Counted from the stretch's first letter, positions 55,374-64,000 are shown. The stretch is 64,000 bases of DNA from an uncultured Poribacteria bacterium (GCA_951828515.1 OX639992.1:3574217-3638216); one strand, 5' to 3'. Program-made: numbers and translations. Notes: a model not told the origin generated them from the letters alone.

Positions 55374-55863
55374 TTTCGTCGTTCTCGTCAGGTGTTTTTG
55401 GCTCTAATTCTGCTTGGCACTCAGCGCAGTAACCGATGATCTCATTACGGAAGCGCACCGCTTTAAAGTCGTGCGCTTCGCACACTGCTTGTTGTAAGGC
55501 ATCAATTTGCGGTTCTTTAAACTCAACAATTTGGCTGCACCGAAGACAGATAAGATGCGCATGTTCCCGAAGTGAATGAATACTCTCATAACGAGTGTTC
55601 TTCTGTGCATCGATGAATTCTGTTAACAGTCCACTTCTCACCAGCAGCGGCAACGTTCGATAAATCGTCGGGCGCGACACACGGTAACCGTTTCGACGCA
55701 TCTGAACCAAAAGGTCTTCTGTTTGAAAATGTCCGGGATAGTCAAAGACTTGGTTTAAGATGTCCAATCGCTTTTGGGTCAAACGGAGTCCATAACTTTT
55801 GAGATAATCTTCAAACTGCTTTGCAAATTCGTTATCGTGAGTGGCTTCTTCAGCGGTTTCCAT
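55363..55863 (-). CDS. Fur-family metal-dependent transcriptional regulator
   Basis: The 166 residues hold the Fur winged helix (LRLTQKRLDILNQVFDYPGHFQTEDLLVQM...VSRPTIYRTLPLLVRSGLL), the HAHLIC metal-binding strand and two CxxC pairs (CLRC and CAEC) for structural zinc. It would repress iron-, zinc- or peroxide-responsive genes in the cytosol; the subtype is not decidable by eye. I start at METAEEATHD, 18 codons after the first possible start, because the upstream part overlaps mqnA. It lies 13 bases after mqnA and probably shares its transcript. Confidence 0.9.
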   Translation of the reverse strand: METAEEATHDNEFAKQFEDYLKSYGLRLTQKRLDILNQVFDYPGHFQTEDLLVQMRRNGYRVSRPTIYRTLPLLVRSGLLTEFIDAQKNTRYESIHSLREHAHLICLRCSQIVEFKEPQIDALQQAVCEAHDFKAVRFRNEIIGYCAECQAELEPKTPDENDETTA

Positions 55864-55876
55864 TTTCCGACCTCTT

Positions 55877-56716
55877 TCAACTGGACGCAAAAGACAGACG
55901 ACGACACGGCGGTGCAAGATCGTTTTTCACGGCATACTTATAATACAGTTCAAGGCCTTTGATCTCAGATTCACCTAAGTCGTATTTAATGTGATTTTGC
56001 AAATAATTGCGACAAAGTTTTTCGGGAAAACCGAGCCTTTGTGCCTCAATCCGCGCGATTTCTGGGATCTGTGCGATACCACGTGCTTTTGATTCGAGGA
56101 GTACCTCCGGTAAATTACCAAGTTGCGCTTCTGTCCGGGCAACCCAACAAGCGTAAACGAATGGTAAACCTGTGTACTTATACCACGCCTCACCAAGATC
56201 GATATTATGCTCCGTTGAACCCAGATGTCTAAGTGCCGGATCTCCGATTAAGAGGACTGCATCAAAAGGTGGATCTTGACGATCTTGAAGCGCAGTCTTT
56301 GGATTTACTGTCGGTCTGCACGTTGTGAACGCTGGAGAGATTCCATATTTCTCAGCGAGCAGGATCTTCAGCAGCGCAATAGAGGTTCGGGAAGCCGTAT
56401 CGAGCCCAATACGTCGAATCTCTGGGATCGGAACGCGACTGAAGAGTTGGATACTTTGGACACTTCCGTGAGAGGCAATTGCTATATCAGGTAGAATACA
56501 GTAAGACGCATGCGAAGGATTCGCTCGAAAGTATTCAATAGTCGAGATCAACCCGACCTCAATATCACCCCTACTTAATGATAACGCGAGACGGCTGGGA
56601 GTATCAACACTGAGTTCAAATTCTGTTTGGATTTCCTCGTTCAATAACGGATAAATAAGCGGTTTAGTATTTAGAAACGAGACCGCACCAACCCTTAAGC
56701 GGCTTTTCTGTACCAC
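55877..56716 (-). CDS. mqnA: Chorismate dehydratase MqnA
   Basis: MqnA converts chorismate to 3-enolpyruvyl-benzoate, the first step of the futalosine route to menaquinone. The 279 residues show the family start RVGAVSFLNTKPLIYPL, the substrate loop TPSRLALSLSRGDIEVGLISTIEY, the LDTASRTSIALLKILL segment and LGEAWYKYTGLPFVYACWVAR. It starts with GTG inside the last codons of mqnE (22-base overlap), so the two are coupled. mqnB, mqnC and mqnD are not in the window. Confidence 0.93.
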   Translation of the reverse strand: MVQKSRLRVGAVSFLNTKPLIYPLLNEEIQTEFELSVDTPSRLALSLSRGDIEVGLISTIEYFRANPSHASYCILPDIAIASHGSVQSIQLFSRVPIPEIRRIGLDTASRTSIALLKILLAEKYGISPAFTTCRPTVNPKTALQDRQDPPFDAVLLIGDPALRHLGSTEHNIDLGEAWYKYTGLPFVYACWVARTEAQLGNLPEVLLESKARGIAQIPEIARIEAQRLGFPEKLCRNYLQNHIKYDLGESEIKGLELYYKYAVKNDLAPPCRRLSFASS

Positions 56717-57831
56717 CGATTCCCCTCTCGAATGATCTCATTGTAAAGCGTATCACGTTCAACAGGCACGAAGCCGGCCTCCTCAATGAGGTGTGTTAGT
56801 GCCGAAACGGAAACAGCCTCTGGTGTGTCCGCTCCCGCCATGTGCGTAATTTTTTCCTCGGTTACGGTGCCATCAATATCGTCAGCTCCGAAACGAAGTG
56901 CGACCTGTGCAGTTTTCAAGCCGGTCATAATCCAGTAGACTTTTATGTGCAGCAAGTTATCGAGCATCAAGCGGGCAACGGCGATGTTCCGAAGGTCAGT
57001 CAGACCCGTCGTCGATGGTAGATACGCCATGCGGGTGTTGGCAGGATGAAACGCCAGTGGAATGAACGTCGCGAAACCGCCGGATTTATCCTGTTGCTCC
57101 CGCAACCGAATGAAATGATCGACTCTGTCCTCGTTGGTCTCAAGGTGTCCATAGAGCATTGTTGCATTTGTGGGAATACCGAGACGATGTGCGATGTCGT
57201 GAATCTCCAGCCATCCTTCCGCGCTTAGTTTTCCTGGGCAAATCTTTTCACGCGTTTCTTCAGCAAATATTTCAGCACCACCCCCAGGTAACGAATCCAA
57301 ACCTGCATCCCGTAATTCCGTTAAAACTTCTTCTATTGACATTTTAAAGATACGCGAGAAGTGATGAATTTCAACGGCTGTGAAGAATTTGAGGTGGACC
57401 TGTGGCATCCGTTCCTTGAGTCCGCGGATGATGTCTAAGTAATAATCGAAAGGTAATTTAGGATGTAACCCACCAACGCTATGAATCTCAGTGCATCCGT
57501 GCTCTATAGAATACATCGCTTTGTCTAAAAATTCATCAACACTCATTTCCCATGCCCCTTCCGTTTGCATATTTTTCCGAGCAAAGGCACAAAAATGGCA
57601 CCGGGCGTGTAGGATACAAACATTTGAATAATCAATATGCTGGTTGATGTTATAGTAAGCGACGTTTCCATTTAGACGTTCACGGGCATGATTCGCTATA
57701 AATCCAACCCCTGTAATATCCGGACTTTCATAAAGCGCAACCCCCTCCTCAAAGGAGAGTCGTTCTTCTGCCTTGACTTTTTCATAGATTTCAGACAACT
57801 TCGGGTCCGTAAGACGACTATAGTTCTCCAT
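56695..57831 (-). CDS. mqnE: Aminofutalosine synthase MqnE, radical SAM
   Basis: MqnE joins enolpyruvyl-benzoate to adenosine from SAM to give aminofutalosine, step two of the futalosine pathway. It is recognised by VGGLHPKLPFDYYLDIIRG, HLKFFTAVEIHHF, LDSLPGGGAEIF, ICPGKLSAEGWL and TNATMLYGHLET in 378 residues. The Fe-S motif is unusual: C72-x5-C78-x2-C81 in NVCILHARCHFCAF, whereas radical SAM proteins normally use Cx3Cx2C. All three cysteines are still present. The gene order mqnE-mqnA with overlap fits a menaquinone operon. Confidence 0.93.
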   Translation of the reverse strand: MENYSRLTDPKLSEIYEKVKAEERLSFEEGVALYESPDITGVGFIANHARERLNGNVAYYNINQHIDYSNVCILHARCHFCAFARKNMQTEGAWEMSVDEFLDKAMYSIEHGCTEIHSVGGLHPKLPFDYYLDIIRGLKERMPQVHLKFFTAVEIHHFSRIFKMSIEEVLTELRDAGLDSLPGGGAEIFAEETREKICPGKLSAEGWLEIHDIAHRLGIPTNATMLYGHLETNEDRVDHFIRLREQQDKSGGFATFIPLAFHPANTRMAYLPSTTGLTDLRNIAVARLMLDNLLHIKVYWIMTGLKTAQVALRFGADDIDGTVTEEKITHMAGADTPEAVSVSALTHLIEEAGFVPVERDTLYNEIIREGNRWYRKAA

Positions 57832-57910
57832 TATTTTTTTATCCTAATCGGTTCTCCAGTTTCCCACGAATTTGGCAAGCCAAAACTTGCTATAGAAAGT
57901 AAAAAATTGC

Positions 57911-57940
57911 TTGACACTTGTTTTTCAGTAAAGGTATTAT
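57911..57940 (+). promoter_or_regulatory. Sigma-70-like promoter of the isomerase operon
   Basis: TTGACA (57911-57916), an 18-base spacer and TATTAT (57935-57940). The leader to the gene at 58085 includes a TCAGCAGTCGG...CAGCAGTCAGCGG repeat near 57975-58015. Confidence 0.65.
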
Positions 57941-58084
57941 AGCACAACAACCTTAAAAAAACAAGTCTTTTTTGGTTGTCAGCAGTCGGAAACCATCAGC
58001 AGTCAGCGGTTAGTTACACACAGTAAAAGCGGTTTTTTAACTGCTTTTGTAGAATCTGTGCACTTAAAGGGGAGCAGATAACTT

Positions 58085-58885
58085 ATGCCAAAATTAGGAC
58101 TTATCCATTACAACTACGCAAGTAAATCACTTGACGACTTTCTGAAATTTACGAGTGAGACAGGGTTCGGCTACGTTGAACTCCAGATTGGCGATGTATG
58201 GAACTCGGACGTCGCGAATCCTGAACAAAACGCAGAAGCTGTGAGAGCACAGATTGAAGGTTACGGCTTGCAAGTCTCCGCACTTGCGGCGGGGAACGAT
58301 TTTGTCGTGCTGGAAGAGGATGCTATCCAATCCCAAGTCGCACGAATGGAACGCATTGCAGGACTTGCGAAACGCCTCGGCACTTCAGTTCTCCGCACTG
58401 AGGGCGGTGCCGCGAAAGATGCTGTCCCAGAAAGTCGATGGGTTGAAGCAATGGCTGGATGTCTCACACGATGCCTCGAATTCGCCGAACGGGACGAGGT
58501 CTACTTGGCGGTGGACAACCACGGCATCGTTACAAATGATGGTGATTTGCAGGTAGAACTCTTTGAACGTGTCGGTTCCAAATATGTCGGTGCGAATATG
58601 GACACGATGAATTACCGTTGGGCAGGTCACGATTTGGAAACTGTGGGCAGATATTACGAAATCGTAGCACCTTATACATTGCACACGCACCTGAAAGACG
58701 GGACGGGTTCACGTGGAGATTACCGCGGCGAGGCACTCGGCGAAGGTGAAATAGATCTGGCAAAAGCGATTCGCTGTCTGAGAGACGCAGGCTATGATGG
58801 GGTCTGGTGTTGTGAATATGAAGGTAGGGAAAACGACGGCACGGGTCAAAGAAAGAGTTTTACTTGGATGCAAGCAAACCTATAA
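58085..58885 (+). CDS. Sugar phosphate isomerase/epimerase, TIM-barrel (AP endonuclease 2 superfamily)
   Basis: The 266 residues form a xylose-isomerase-like barrel: KLGLIHYNYASKSLDDFL at the start, TGFGYVELQIGD, LAVDNHGIVTND (metal histidine), YVGANMDTMN, and the terminal HTHLKDG and WCCEYEGREND, which supply metal-binding histidine, aspartate and glutamate. It probably isomerises or epimerises a sugar or inositol derivative with Mn or Mg in the cytosol. The SAM hydroxide adenosyltransferase gene starts four bases after its stop. Confidence 0.87.
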   Translation: MPKLGLIHYNYASKSLDDFLKFTSETGFGYVELQIGDVWNSDVANPEQNAEAVRAQIEGYGLQVSALAAGNDFVVLEEDAIQSQVARMERIAGLAKRLGTSVLRTEGGAAKDAVPESRWVEAMAGCLTRCLEFAERDEVYLAVDNHGIVTNDGDLQVELFERVGSKYVGANMDTMNYRWAGHDLETVGRYYEIVAPYTLHTHLKDGTGSRGDYRGEALGEGEIDLAKAIRCLRDAGYDGVWCCEYEGRENDGTGQRKSFTWMQANL

Positions 58886-58888
58886 CCA

Positions 58889-59728
58889 ATGCATGAACCG
58901 CCTCGTATCATTACGCTAACAACCGATTTCGGCACAAGCGATGCTTATGTCGGGATCATGAAAGGTGTTATCCTCAGTATTAATCCGAATGCGCAAATAG
59001 TTGACCTCACGCACGCTATCCCACCACAAGATATCTACGAAGCGGCTTTCTCAATTTATGCGGCGCACAGTTACTTCCCAAAAGGTACGATTCATATCAT
59101 CGTAGTTGATCCGGGTGTAGGAAGCGATCGACAGGCGATAGTTACCCGTACGGACGACGCATTCTTCGTCTGTCCCGACAATGGTGTGCTGAGCTACCTA
59201 TTGCAGAGTGTTGAGAATGAAGGAGGACGACCCATAAATTCCGTGGCGATTCAAAATAGTGTGTACTGTCTACCAGAAGTCAGCAACACATTCCACGGTA
59301 GGGATGTTTTCGCACCCGTCGCGGCACATCTATCACTCGGTGTGCCGCTTGACGACATCGGTCCGCCGTTAAAAACGCTCGTTCAACTACCAATTCAAGT
59401 GTCGGAACTTTCAGGCAGTACCCTGACAGGGCAAATTGTCAAAATTGACAGGTTCGGGAATGCGATAACAAATATATCGGAAACCGCAATTGCTCGCTTA
59501 AAAAGTACTTCTACAGGAGGAGTATACACTTATGAAATCAGGGTTCGGCGTGTCAGACTCCATCGACTCAACCGTGCTTACGCTGAATCTGGTGTCGGCA
59601 AGCCTCTGGCAATTGTCGGAAGCTCAGGGTTGTTAGAAATTGCTGTGAATGGGGATAGTGCCGAAAAGCAATTAGGCTTAAAACGCGGAGATGCTGTTGT
59701 TATACGGAAAGTTCGTCAAAAAACTTGA
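58889..59728 (+). CDS. SAM hydroxide adenosyltransferase (DUF62 family)
   Basis: This 279-residue member of the fluorinase/chlorinase superfamily uses hydroxide to cleave SAM to adenosine and methionine. Family strings are ITLTTDFGTSDAYVGIMKGVI, IVDLTHAIPPQDI, GTIHIIVVDPGVGSDR, FVCPDNGVL and, in the C-terminal domain, VKIDRFGNAITNI. The fluorinase-specific loop is not apparent, so halogenation is not expected. It is cotranscribed with the upstream isomerase. Confidence 0.92.
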   Translation: MHEPPRIITLTTDFGTSDAYVGIMKGVILSINPNAQIVDLTHAIPPQDIYEAAFSIYAAHSYFPKGTIHIIVVDPGVGSDRQAIVTRTDDAFFVCPDNGVLSYLLQSVENEGGRPINSVAIQNSVYCLPEVSNTFHGRDVFAPVAAHLSLGVPLDDIGPPLKTLVQLPIQVSELSGSTLTGQIVKIDRFGNAITNISETAIARLKSTSTGGVYTYEIRVRRVRLHRLNRAYAESGVGKPLAIVGSSGLLEIAVNGDSAEKQLGLKRGDAVVIRKVRQKT

Positions 59729-59753
59729 CATTCTCAATTTTTTTAGGTATACT
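59725..59753 (+). promoter_or_regulatory. Sigma-70-like promoter of the Uma2 gene
   Basis: TTGACA (59725-59730), a 17-base spacer and TATACT (59748-59753), overlapping the last codon of the preceding gene and 46 bases before the Uma2 ATG. Confidence 0.75.
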
Positions 59754-59799
59754 TAACTCATACATATCTGGAGACACACGACGCGAAAGGAGATGCCCC

Positions 59800-60528
59800 A
59801 TGGAAACTTCCCCAAATACTCCGTCAATTCCTTACGCACCGACTGAAACTGCGGACCTCTACCCTGAATCAGATGGGAAACCTATGGCTGAAACGGACCT
59901 CCATATAGAAGCAATACTCCGCATGCGGTTAATTTTCAGAGCCTACTACGTAGACAGCACCGATGTCTACGTTTCCGGCAATCTCATGATGTATTACGAA
60001 GATGCGAGACCTCCAAAAGCTGTCTCTCCCGATATACTCATCTCTTTCGGAGTAGGTAAGAAAGCTCGACGTACCTATAAGATATGGGAAGAAGGAAAAC
60101 CTCCAGACTTTGTGGTCGAGTTTTCAAGCAAAGGCACCGTTCAAAATGATTTAGACATCAAAATGAGACTCTACGCCCGGCTTGGGATTTCAGAGTACTT
60201 CCTCTGTGATGTTGATAGATCCTATTTGCCCACCCCATTGATGGGTTTTCGGCTGATTGGTGGAGAGTATGTCGAGATTTCCCCCAACGCTGATGGTGGA
60301 ATTTCTTCAGAGACTCTGGGCTTAGATTTTCACCTGTTGGCGGATAACTTCGGGATTTACGATCCAAGAGCGGAAAATTGGTTACAGACCCCCGAGGAAG
60401 CAGCAAACTCAGGCGCCGCACGCGATAGAGAACGCGCCGCACGCGATAGAGAACGCGCCGCACGTGCCGAAACCGAACTCACACGCCTTCGCGAGGAACT
60501 CGCTCGCTTAAAAGAAAGCCCATCATAG
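59800..60528 (+). CDS. Uma2-family (DUF820) PD-(D/E)XK nuclease-fold protein
   Basis: The 242 residues carry the Uma2 restriction-like core: VSPDILISFGV, PPDFVVEFSSKGT (D...E-x-S), MRLYARLGISEYFLCD, GFRLIGGEYVEI. The catalytic glutamate normally followed by xK is VEFSS here, common in this group. Function is unproven; such genes occur in large numbers in cyanobacteria and Poribacteria. The C-terminus is a charged coiled coil coded by a 21-base tandem repeat giving GAARDRER-AARDRER-AARAETE. ATG 59800 follows AAAGGAG. Confidence 0.88.
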   Translation: METSPNTPSIPYAPTETADLYPESDGKPMAETDLHIEAILRMRLIFRAYYVDSTDVYVSGNLMMYYEDARPPKAVSPDILISFGVGKKARRTYKIWEEGKPPDFVVEFSSKGTVQNDLDIKMRLYARLGISEYFLCDVDRSYLPTPLMGFRLIGGEYVEISPNADGGISSETLGLDFHLLADNFGIYDPRAENWLQTPEEAANSGAARDRERAARDRERAARAETELTRLREELARLKESPS

Positions 60529-60565
60529 TGGCAGTCTTTAAGACAAAAAGGAGCACAGAACGGAA

Positions 60566-61561
60566 TTGAAACAGATTGCTTTAACAGGACTTAAACCGAC
60601 AGGACCTCCGCATATCGGCAACTACCTCGGCATGCTTAAGCCCTCGTTGGAACTTGCGGAAAAGTTTCAGGCTCTCTACTTCATACCGGATTATCACGCC
60701 CTCACGACAGTCAGGGACCGAAAGGAATTGGTTACGCTCACCTATCAAGCAACAGCGACGTGGATAGCGTTGGGGTTAAATCCGGATGAGGTGATTTTCT
60801 ACCGACAGTCTGATATTCCAGAGGTGTTTGAGTTGGCGTGGGTCTTGGCGTGTTTCACAACAAAAGGTCTGCTTAACCGATCGCACGCCTACAAAGCCAT
60901 AGTCGATGACAACGTTGCAGCCGGACGTGAAGAGGATAAGAACATTAATGTGGGACTCTTTACCTATCCGGTTTTGATGGCGGCAGATATTTTGCTCTTT
61001 GGAACCCATTTTGTGCCGGTCGGGCTTGATCAGCAACAACATCTCGAAATTACGCGCGATGTTGCCTTGACCTTCAATAGCACTTACGGCAATGTCCTGA
61101 CAATCCCGGAAGCTGTAATTCGGGAGGAAGTGATGACCATCCCCGGTATCGATGGCAGAAAGATGAGCAAAAGTTATAACAACGTCATCCCGATCTTCGC
61201 ACCTTCTAACCAAATACTCAACCCTGTCAAGCGGATTGTAACCGATTCCAAGCGCCCCGAAGAGCCGAAAGACCCAGACGAATGTAACATCTTTGCGATC
61301 TACCGTCATCTCGCCGATGCAGATGCCGTTGAAGCGAAGCGGAAACTCTATCTTGAAGGTGGACTCGCGTATGGCGAGATGAAAAAAGAGTTGTTCGCGT
61401 TGCTGGAGGCCACCTTTTCCGGACAGCGCGATCGGTATAATGCGCTAATGGAAAACCCTGATGAGTTGGATAAAATCCTTGAAAAAGGGGCGGAAAAAGC
61501 ACGCGACATCGCGGTACCAATCCTGGCGAAAGTTCGCAAAGCAGTTGGAGTAAATTCTTAA
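60566..61561 (+). CDS. trpS: Tryptophan-tRNA ligase
   Basis: TrpRS charges tRNA-Trp. The class I signatures are PPHIGNYLG (HIGH-like, about residues 14-22) and GRKMSKSYNN (KMSKS, about residues 197-206). PVGLDQQQHLEITRDVA is the tryptophan-binding helix. Length (331) matches the bacterial enzyme. The start is TTG, with AAAAAGGAG about 12 bases upstream. It follows the Uma2 gene by 37 bases and may be read from its promoter. Confidence 0.96.
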   Translation: MKQIALTGLKPTGPPHIGNYLGMLKPSLELAEKFQALYFIPDYHALTTVRDRKELVTLTYQATATWIALGLNPDEVIFYRQSDIPEVFELAWVLACFTTKGLLNRSHAYKAIVDDNVAAGREEDKNINVGLFTYPVLMAADILLFGTHFVPVGLDQQQHLEITRDVALTFNSTYGNVLTIPEAVIREEVMTIPGIDGRKMSKSYNNVIPIFAPSNQILNPVKRIVTDSKRPEEPKDPDECNIFAIYRHLADADAVEAKRKLYLEGGLAYGEMKKELFALLEATFSGQRDRYNALMENPDELDKILEKGAEKARDIAVPILAKVRKAVGVNS

Positions 61562-61612
61562 CCGGATGGCGAGATGTCTCCATCTTGCCATCTCGATTTT
61601 CTGTGCCTGCAT

Positions 61613-64000
61613 CTACTTCTGAATCAACATCTTCCGTGTGGAAGTGAAATCCCCCGCCGATAACGTGTAAAAGTAGATTCCACTGGCAACTTGCTCGCCA
61701 AATGCGTTCGTCCCATCCCAGTAGACGGCGCGACTCCGGCTCTGATAAAGTCCCGCAGGTTGATGTCCCAACACCAATTTTCGGACTACTGCTCCATTCG
61801 CGGCGTAGATAGTCAGAGCGACTTCAGCGGGTTCAGAGAGCTGATATGGGATCCATGTCTCTGGGTTGAACGGGTTTGGGTAATTGGGTAGCAGTGCTGT
61901 CGTTTTTGGAGCTAACATCTCCAAAAGATGTTCCAGCACCAGAATTCCGCGTTCGTAGGAAACCCGATTTGGAAACCTTGAGTTTTGAATAGCACGTGAT
62001 GCATCTTGTTTAGCGAGGCGCAGCCACTCGGACACCTCCGCTCTTGACAGTGGTGAACGCATTGAGGGGGCACCAGCAACATTTCCTAACGCATTACCAA
62101 CCAGCACGAGATCCTGAACGTTAACGACCCCATCACCGTTTAGGTCTGCTTTATTCTCTCCAGACGCTCCGAAACTTCCCGCAATCAGCACTATATCCTG
62201 GATATTGACGACCCCATCACCATTGATATCGGCGAGGACTTCTGCAGCATCTGCCAACATCGGAAATTTCCATAGGAGAACAGTACCATCAATACTGCCA
62301 CTCGCAATCGTGTTGCCGTCTGGACTGACCGCGACGCTCGTTATGGGCCATGTATGCCCTTCAAACGCTTCCAACTGTTCTCCGGTGTCAGTGTCCCACA
62401 AGCGGATCGTCGCGTCGGAACTTCCGCTAACGAGTACGCCGCCATCTGGACTGAAAACAGTACTGGTGGCATTTGCCGGACTCTCTGTCAGGGTATCCCC
62501 TAACGCCTCCACTGCCTCGTCGGGATCGACAGGTTCAACGAAGGTATGCTGGAGTTCTCCTGTTGAAATATCCCACAGCGAAACCTTGTCTCTACCGCCA
62601 CTTGCAAGTACCTTACCATCAGGACTAAAGGTAACCGTCCTGACATCGGCGTCATGCTCAGTGATAACATGTAGCACTTCACCTGCTTCGAGATCCCACA
62701 AGCGAATAGTATCGTCCCGACTTCCGCTTGCAAGCAGATTGCCATCTGGACTGAACGCCAAGGTTTCAACCCCTGCCTCATGTTCCCATAGGGTTGCTAT
62801 GTGTGCGCCTGTGGTCGCATCCCACAAACGGATGCTATCGTCCTCACTCCCACTGGCGAGCATACCACCGTCTGGACTGAACGCAAGGCTTATCAGGTAG
62901 GAATGATGTCCTCTGAGCGTCTTAAGGTGTTCGCCAGTGACGGCATCCCATAAACGGACAGTATCGTCTTGGCTACCACTTGCAAGTGTCCGTCCATCGG
63001 GAGCGAATACAACAACATCAACATCGTCTTGGTGTCCGATAAGAACATGTCGAAGTTGGCCGGTAACAGCATCCCAGAGTCGAATGGTTTTGTCCCAGCT
63101 CCGAGTCGCAAGTGTCGTCCCATCAGCACTGAATATAATACTCTTGACAGAATCTGTATGTCCGGTGATGGCTTTTAGATGCTCACCTGTAGTAGGGTTC
63201 CATGAGCGGATTGAAGCATCCCATGCCCCACTGGTAAGTGTATTGCCATCAGGCGTGAAAGCGACTCTATAGACATCAGCGGTATGTCCAGTGAGCGTTT
63301 TGAGGTGGGTATTTGTAGTTGTATCCCACAAGCGGATGGTATCGTCCTCACTTGCGCTTGCGAGGAAACTGCCATCGGGACTGTAGACAACATGATAAAC
63401 GTGAGACGTATGCCCAGTGAATGTCTGCTTGATCGTCCATGTGGCGGTATCCCAGAGGTGGATAATAGCGTTCAAATCCCCGCTGGCGAGCGTAGTCCCA
63501 TCAGGGCTCAGCGCAACGGTAGCAACATCATCACGATGTCCTATCAGTGTTTGCTGTAGTTCACCTGTGGTGGCATCCCATATACCGATAGTATCGTCAC
63601 GGCTCCCGCTGATGAGCGTGTTGCCATCAGCAGTAAAAACCAAACTATTAACACCGTCCTCATGCCCTTCGAGTGTTTTCAGAAGTTCGCCTGTTTCAGG
63701 ATGCCACAGACGGATAGTAGAACCTCTACTACCACTTGCGAGTATAGACCCATCAGGACTGAAAACGAGGCTGCGAATGTCCCTTCTACGGTCCCTGAAA
63801 GTGTGCAGCAGCGCACCTGTAGTTGCATCCCACAAGTAGATGGTCCCGTCAGCACTGCCACCAGCGAGCATACGCCCATCAGGTGAGTACGCCATGCTCC
63901 ACAATCCAGACGTATATACAGCAAAATATCTGATTTCTTCATCGGTCGCTGTATCATAGATCCAAATGCCGATAGTACCCGCAACAGCAAGTTGACTCCC
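61613..64000 (-). CDS. WD40 double-propeller protein with dockerin and YPNPFNP sorting tail, 5' end beyond the window
   Basis: The frame is open to the right edge, so at least 795 residues are seen and the start lies outside. Fourteen WD40 blades can be counted (IGIWIYD, IYLWDATTG, IRLWHPETG ... VLLWKFPM), enough for two seven-blade propellers. They are followed by a dockerin pair (DINGDGVVNIQDIVLI and DLNGDGVVNVQDLVLV) and a C-terminal domain with PNYPNPFNPETWIPYQL...VASGIYFYTLSAGDFTSTRKM, the form used as an outer-membrane sorting or anchoring tail. A surface protein scaffold is likely. A TTG at 63904 looks like a start only because the window ends soon after; blade sequence continues upstream of it. 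Confidence 0.9.
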   Translation of the reverse strand, partial: GSQLAVAGTIGIWIYDTATDEEIRYFAVYTSGLWSMAYSPDGRMLAGGSADGTIYLWDATTGALLHTFRDRRRDIRSLVFSPDGSILASGSRGSTIRLWHPETGELLKTLEGHEDGVNSLVFTADGNTLISGSRDDTIGIWDATTGELQQTLIGHRDDVATVALSPDGTTLASGDLNAIIHLWDTATWTIKQTFTGHTSHVYHVVYSPDGSFLASASEDDTIRLWDTTTNTHLKTLTGHTADVYRVAFTPDGNTLTSGAWDASIRSWNPTTGEHLKAITGHTDSVKSIIFSADGTTLATRSWDKTIRLWDAVTGQLRHVLIGHQDDVDVVVFAPDGRTLASGSQDDTVRLWDAVTGEHLKTLRGHHSYLISLAFSPDGGMLASGSEDDSIRLWDATTGAHIATLWEHEAGVETLAFSPDGNLLASGSRDDTIRLWDLEAGEVLHVITEHDADVRTVTFSPDGKVLASGGRDKVSLWDISTGELQHTFVEPVDPDEAVEALGDTLTESPANATSTVFSPDGGVLVSGSSDATIRLWDTDTGEQLEAFEGHTWPITSVAVSPDGNTIASGSIDGTVLLWKFPMLADAAEVLADINGDGVVNIQDIVLIAGSFGASGENKADLNGDGVVNVQDLVLVGNALGNVAGAPSMRSPLSRAEVSEWLRLAKQDASRAIQNSRFPNRVSYERGILVLEHLLEMLAPKTTALLPNYPNPFNPETWIPYQLSEPAEVALTIYAANGAVVRKLVLGHQPAGLYQSRSRAVYWDGTNAFGEQVASGIYFYTLSAGDFTSTRKMLIQK

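Noticed and set aside
58889-59728. Fluorinase or chlorinase activity for the DUF62 protein
   Set aside because: The sequence matches the common hydroxide-using branch and I see no fluorinase-type insertion, so halogen chemistry is not supported.

Overview
The window reads as a chromosome segment of a free-living or sponge-associated bacterium close to Candidatus Poribacteria. This placement is inferred from the gene families: a DUF6785-like membrane protein, NHL and WD40 propellers with dockerin and a YPNPFNP tail, LamG proteins, phytanoyl-CoA dioxygenase, Uma2 nuclease, futalosine-pathway menaquinone genes. There is no rRNA or taxonomic marker here to prove it. Gene density is about 90%, most genes start with a clear AGGAG-type ribosome binding site, and the intergenic spaces are heavily colonised by short palindromic repeats.

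Layout. 1-11,300: gatB, a lone ABC ATPase, a Gfo/Idh/MocA dehydrogenase, an orphan DUF433 protein, a GNAT, an NHL-propeller protein, a polytopic membrane protein and a sensor kinase. 11,800-21,700: an ECF sigma factor and an information-processing block holding all four serine tRNA isoacceptors, a broken tRNA-Ser copy, tRNA-Arg(ACG) joined to tadA, tRNA-Ala, the large-type SRP RNA, dnaX-ybaB-recR, an M28 peptidase and mnmG-rsmG. 21,800-27,500: a partner-switching signalling module (STAS, sensor kinase, REC-PP2C, duplicated RsbW-like protein, second STAS). 27,600-36,800: a degenerate AccD-like protein, galactokinase, ROK kinase, a lipoprotein, an NHL protein and a 1300-residue surface or outer-membrane protein riddled with in-frame repeats.

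36,800-50,800 is the most unusual part. Four minus-strand genes each contain one in-frame TGA directly after a cysteine codon (DESC-TGA). Read through as selenocysteine, they give 414-665 residue proteins that match, along their length, animal selenoprotein N (SelN/SELENON): FRIHAEF, PSQFTG/PAQFTG, MELRA/MELEA and SCUGSG. Each TGA is followed at exactly 17 nt by a stem-loop of bacterial SECIS type, with covarying base pairs and a GU in the loop. The genes, two LamG genes, a TolB-like gene and a DUF3352-like gene lie behind a near-identical promoter (GCAACC, 16-17 nt, CGTCAT). Beside them is a membrane-anchored ECF sigma factor whose C-terminal domain is the same novel beta-rich domain that ends three of the four SelN-like proteins. 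I read this as a dedicated sigma-factor/selenoprotein regulon.

51,000-64,000: a GH32 fructosidase, an IscA/IscU-like pair in which the scaffold lacks two of its three cluster cysteines, PhyH, a secreted protein, a Fur-family regulator, mqnA-mqnE (MqnE with an unusual CX5CX2C cluster motif), a TIM-barrel isomerase with a SAM hydroxide adenosyltransferase, Uma2, trpS, and a 14-blade WD40 protein that runs off the right edge.
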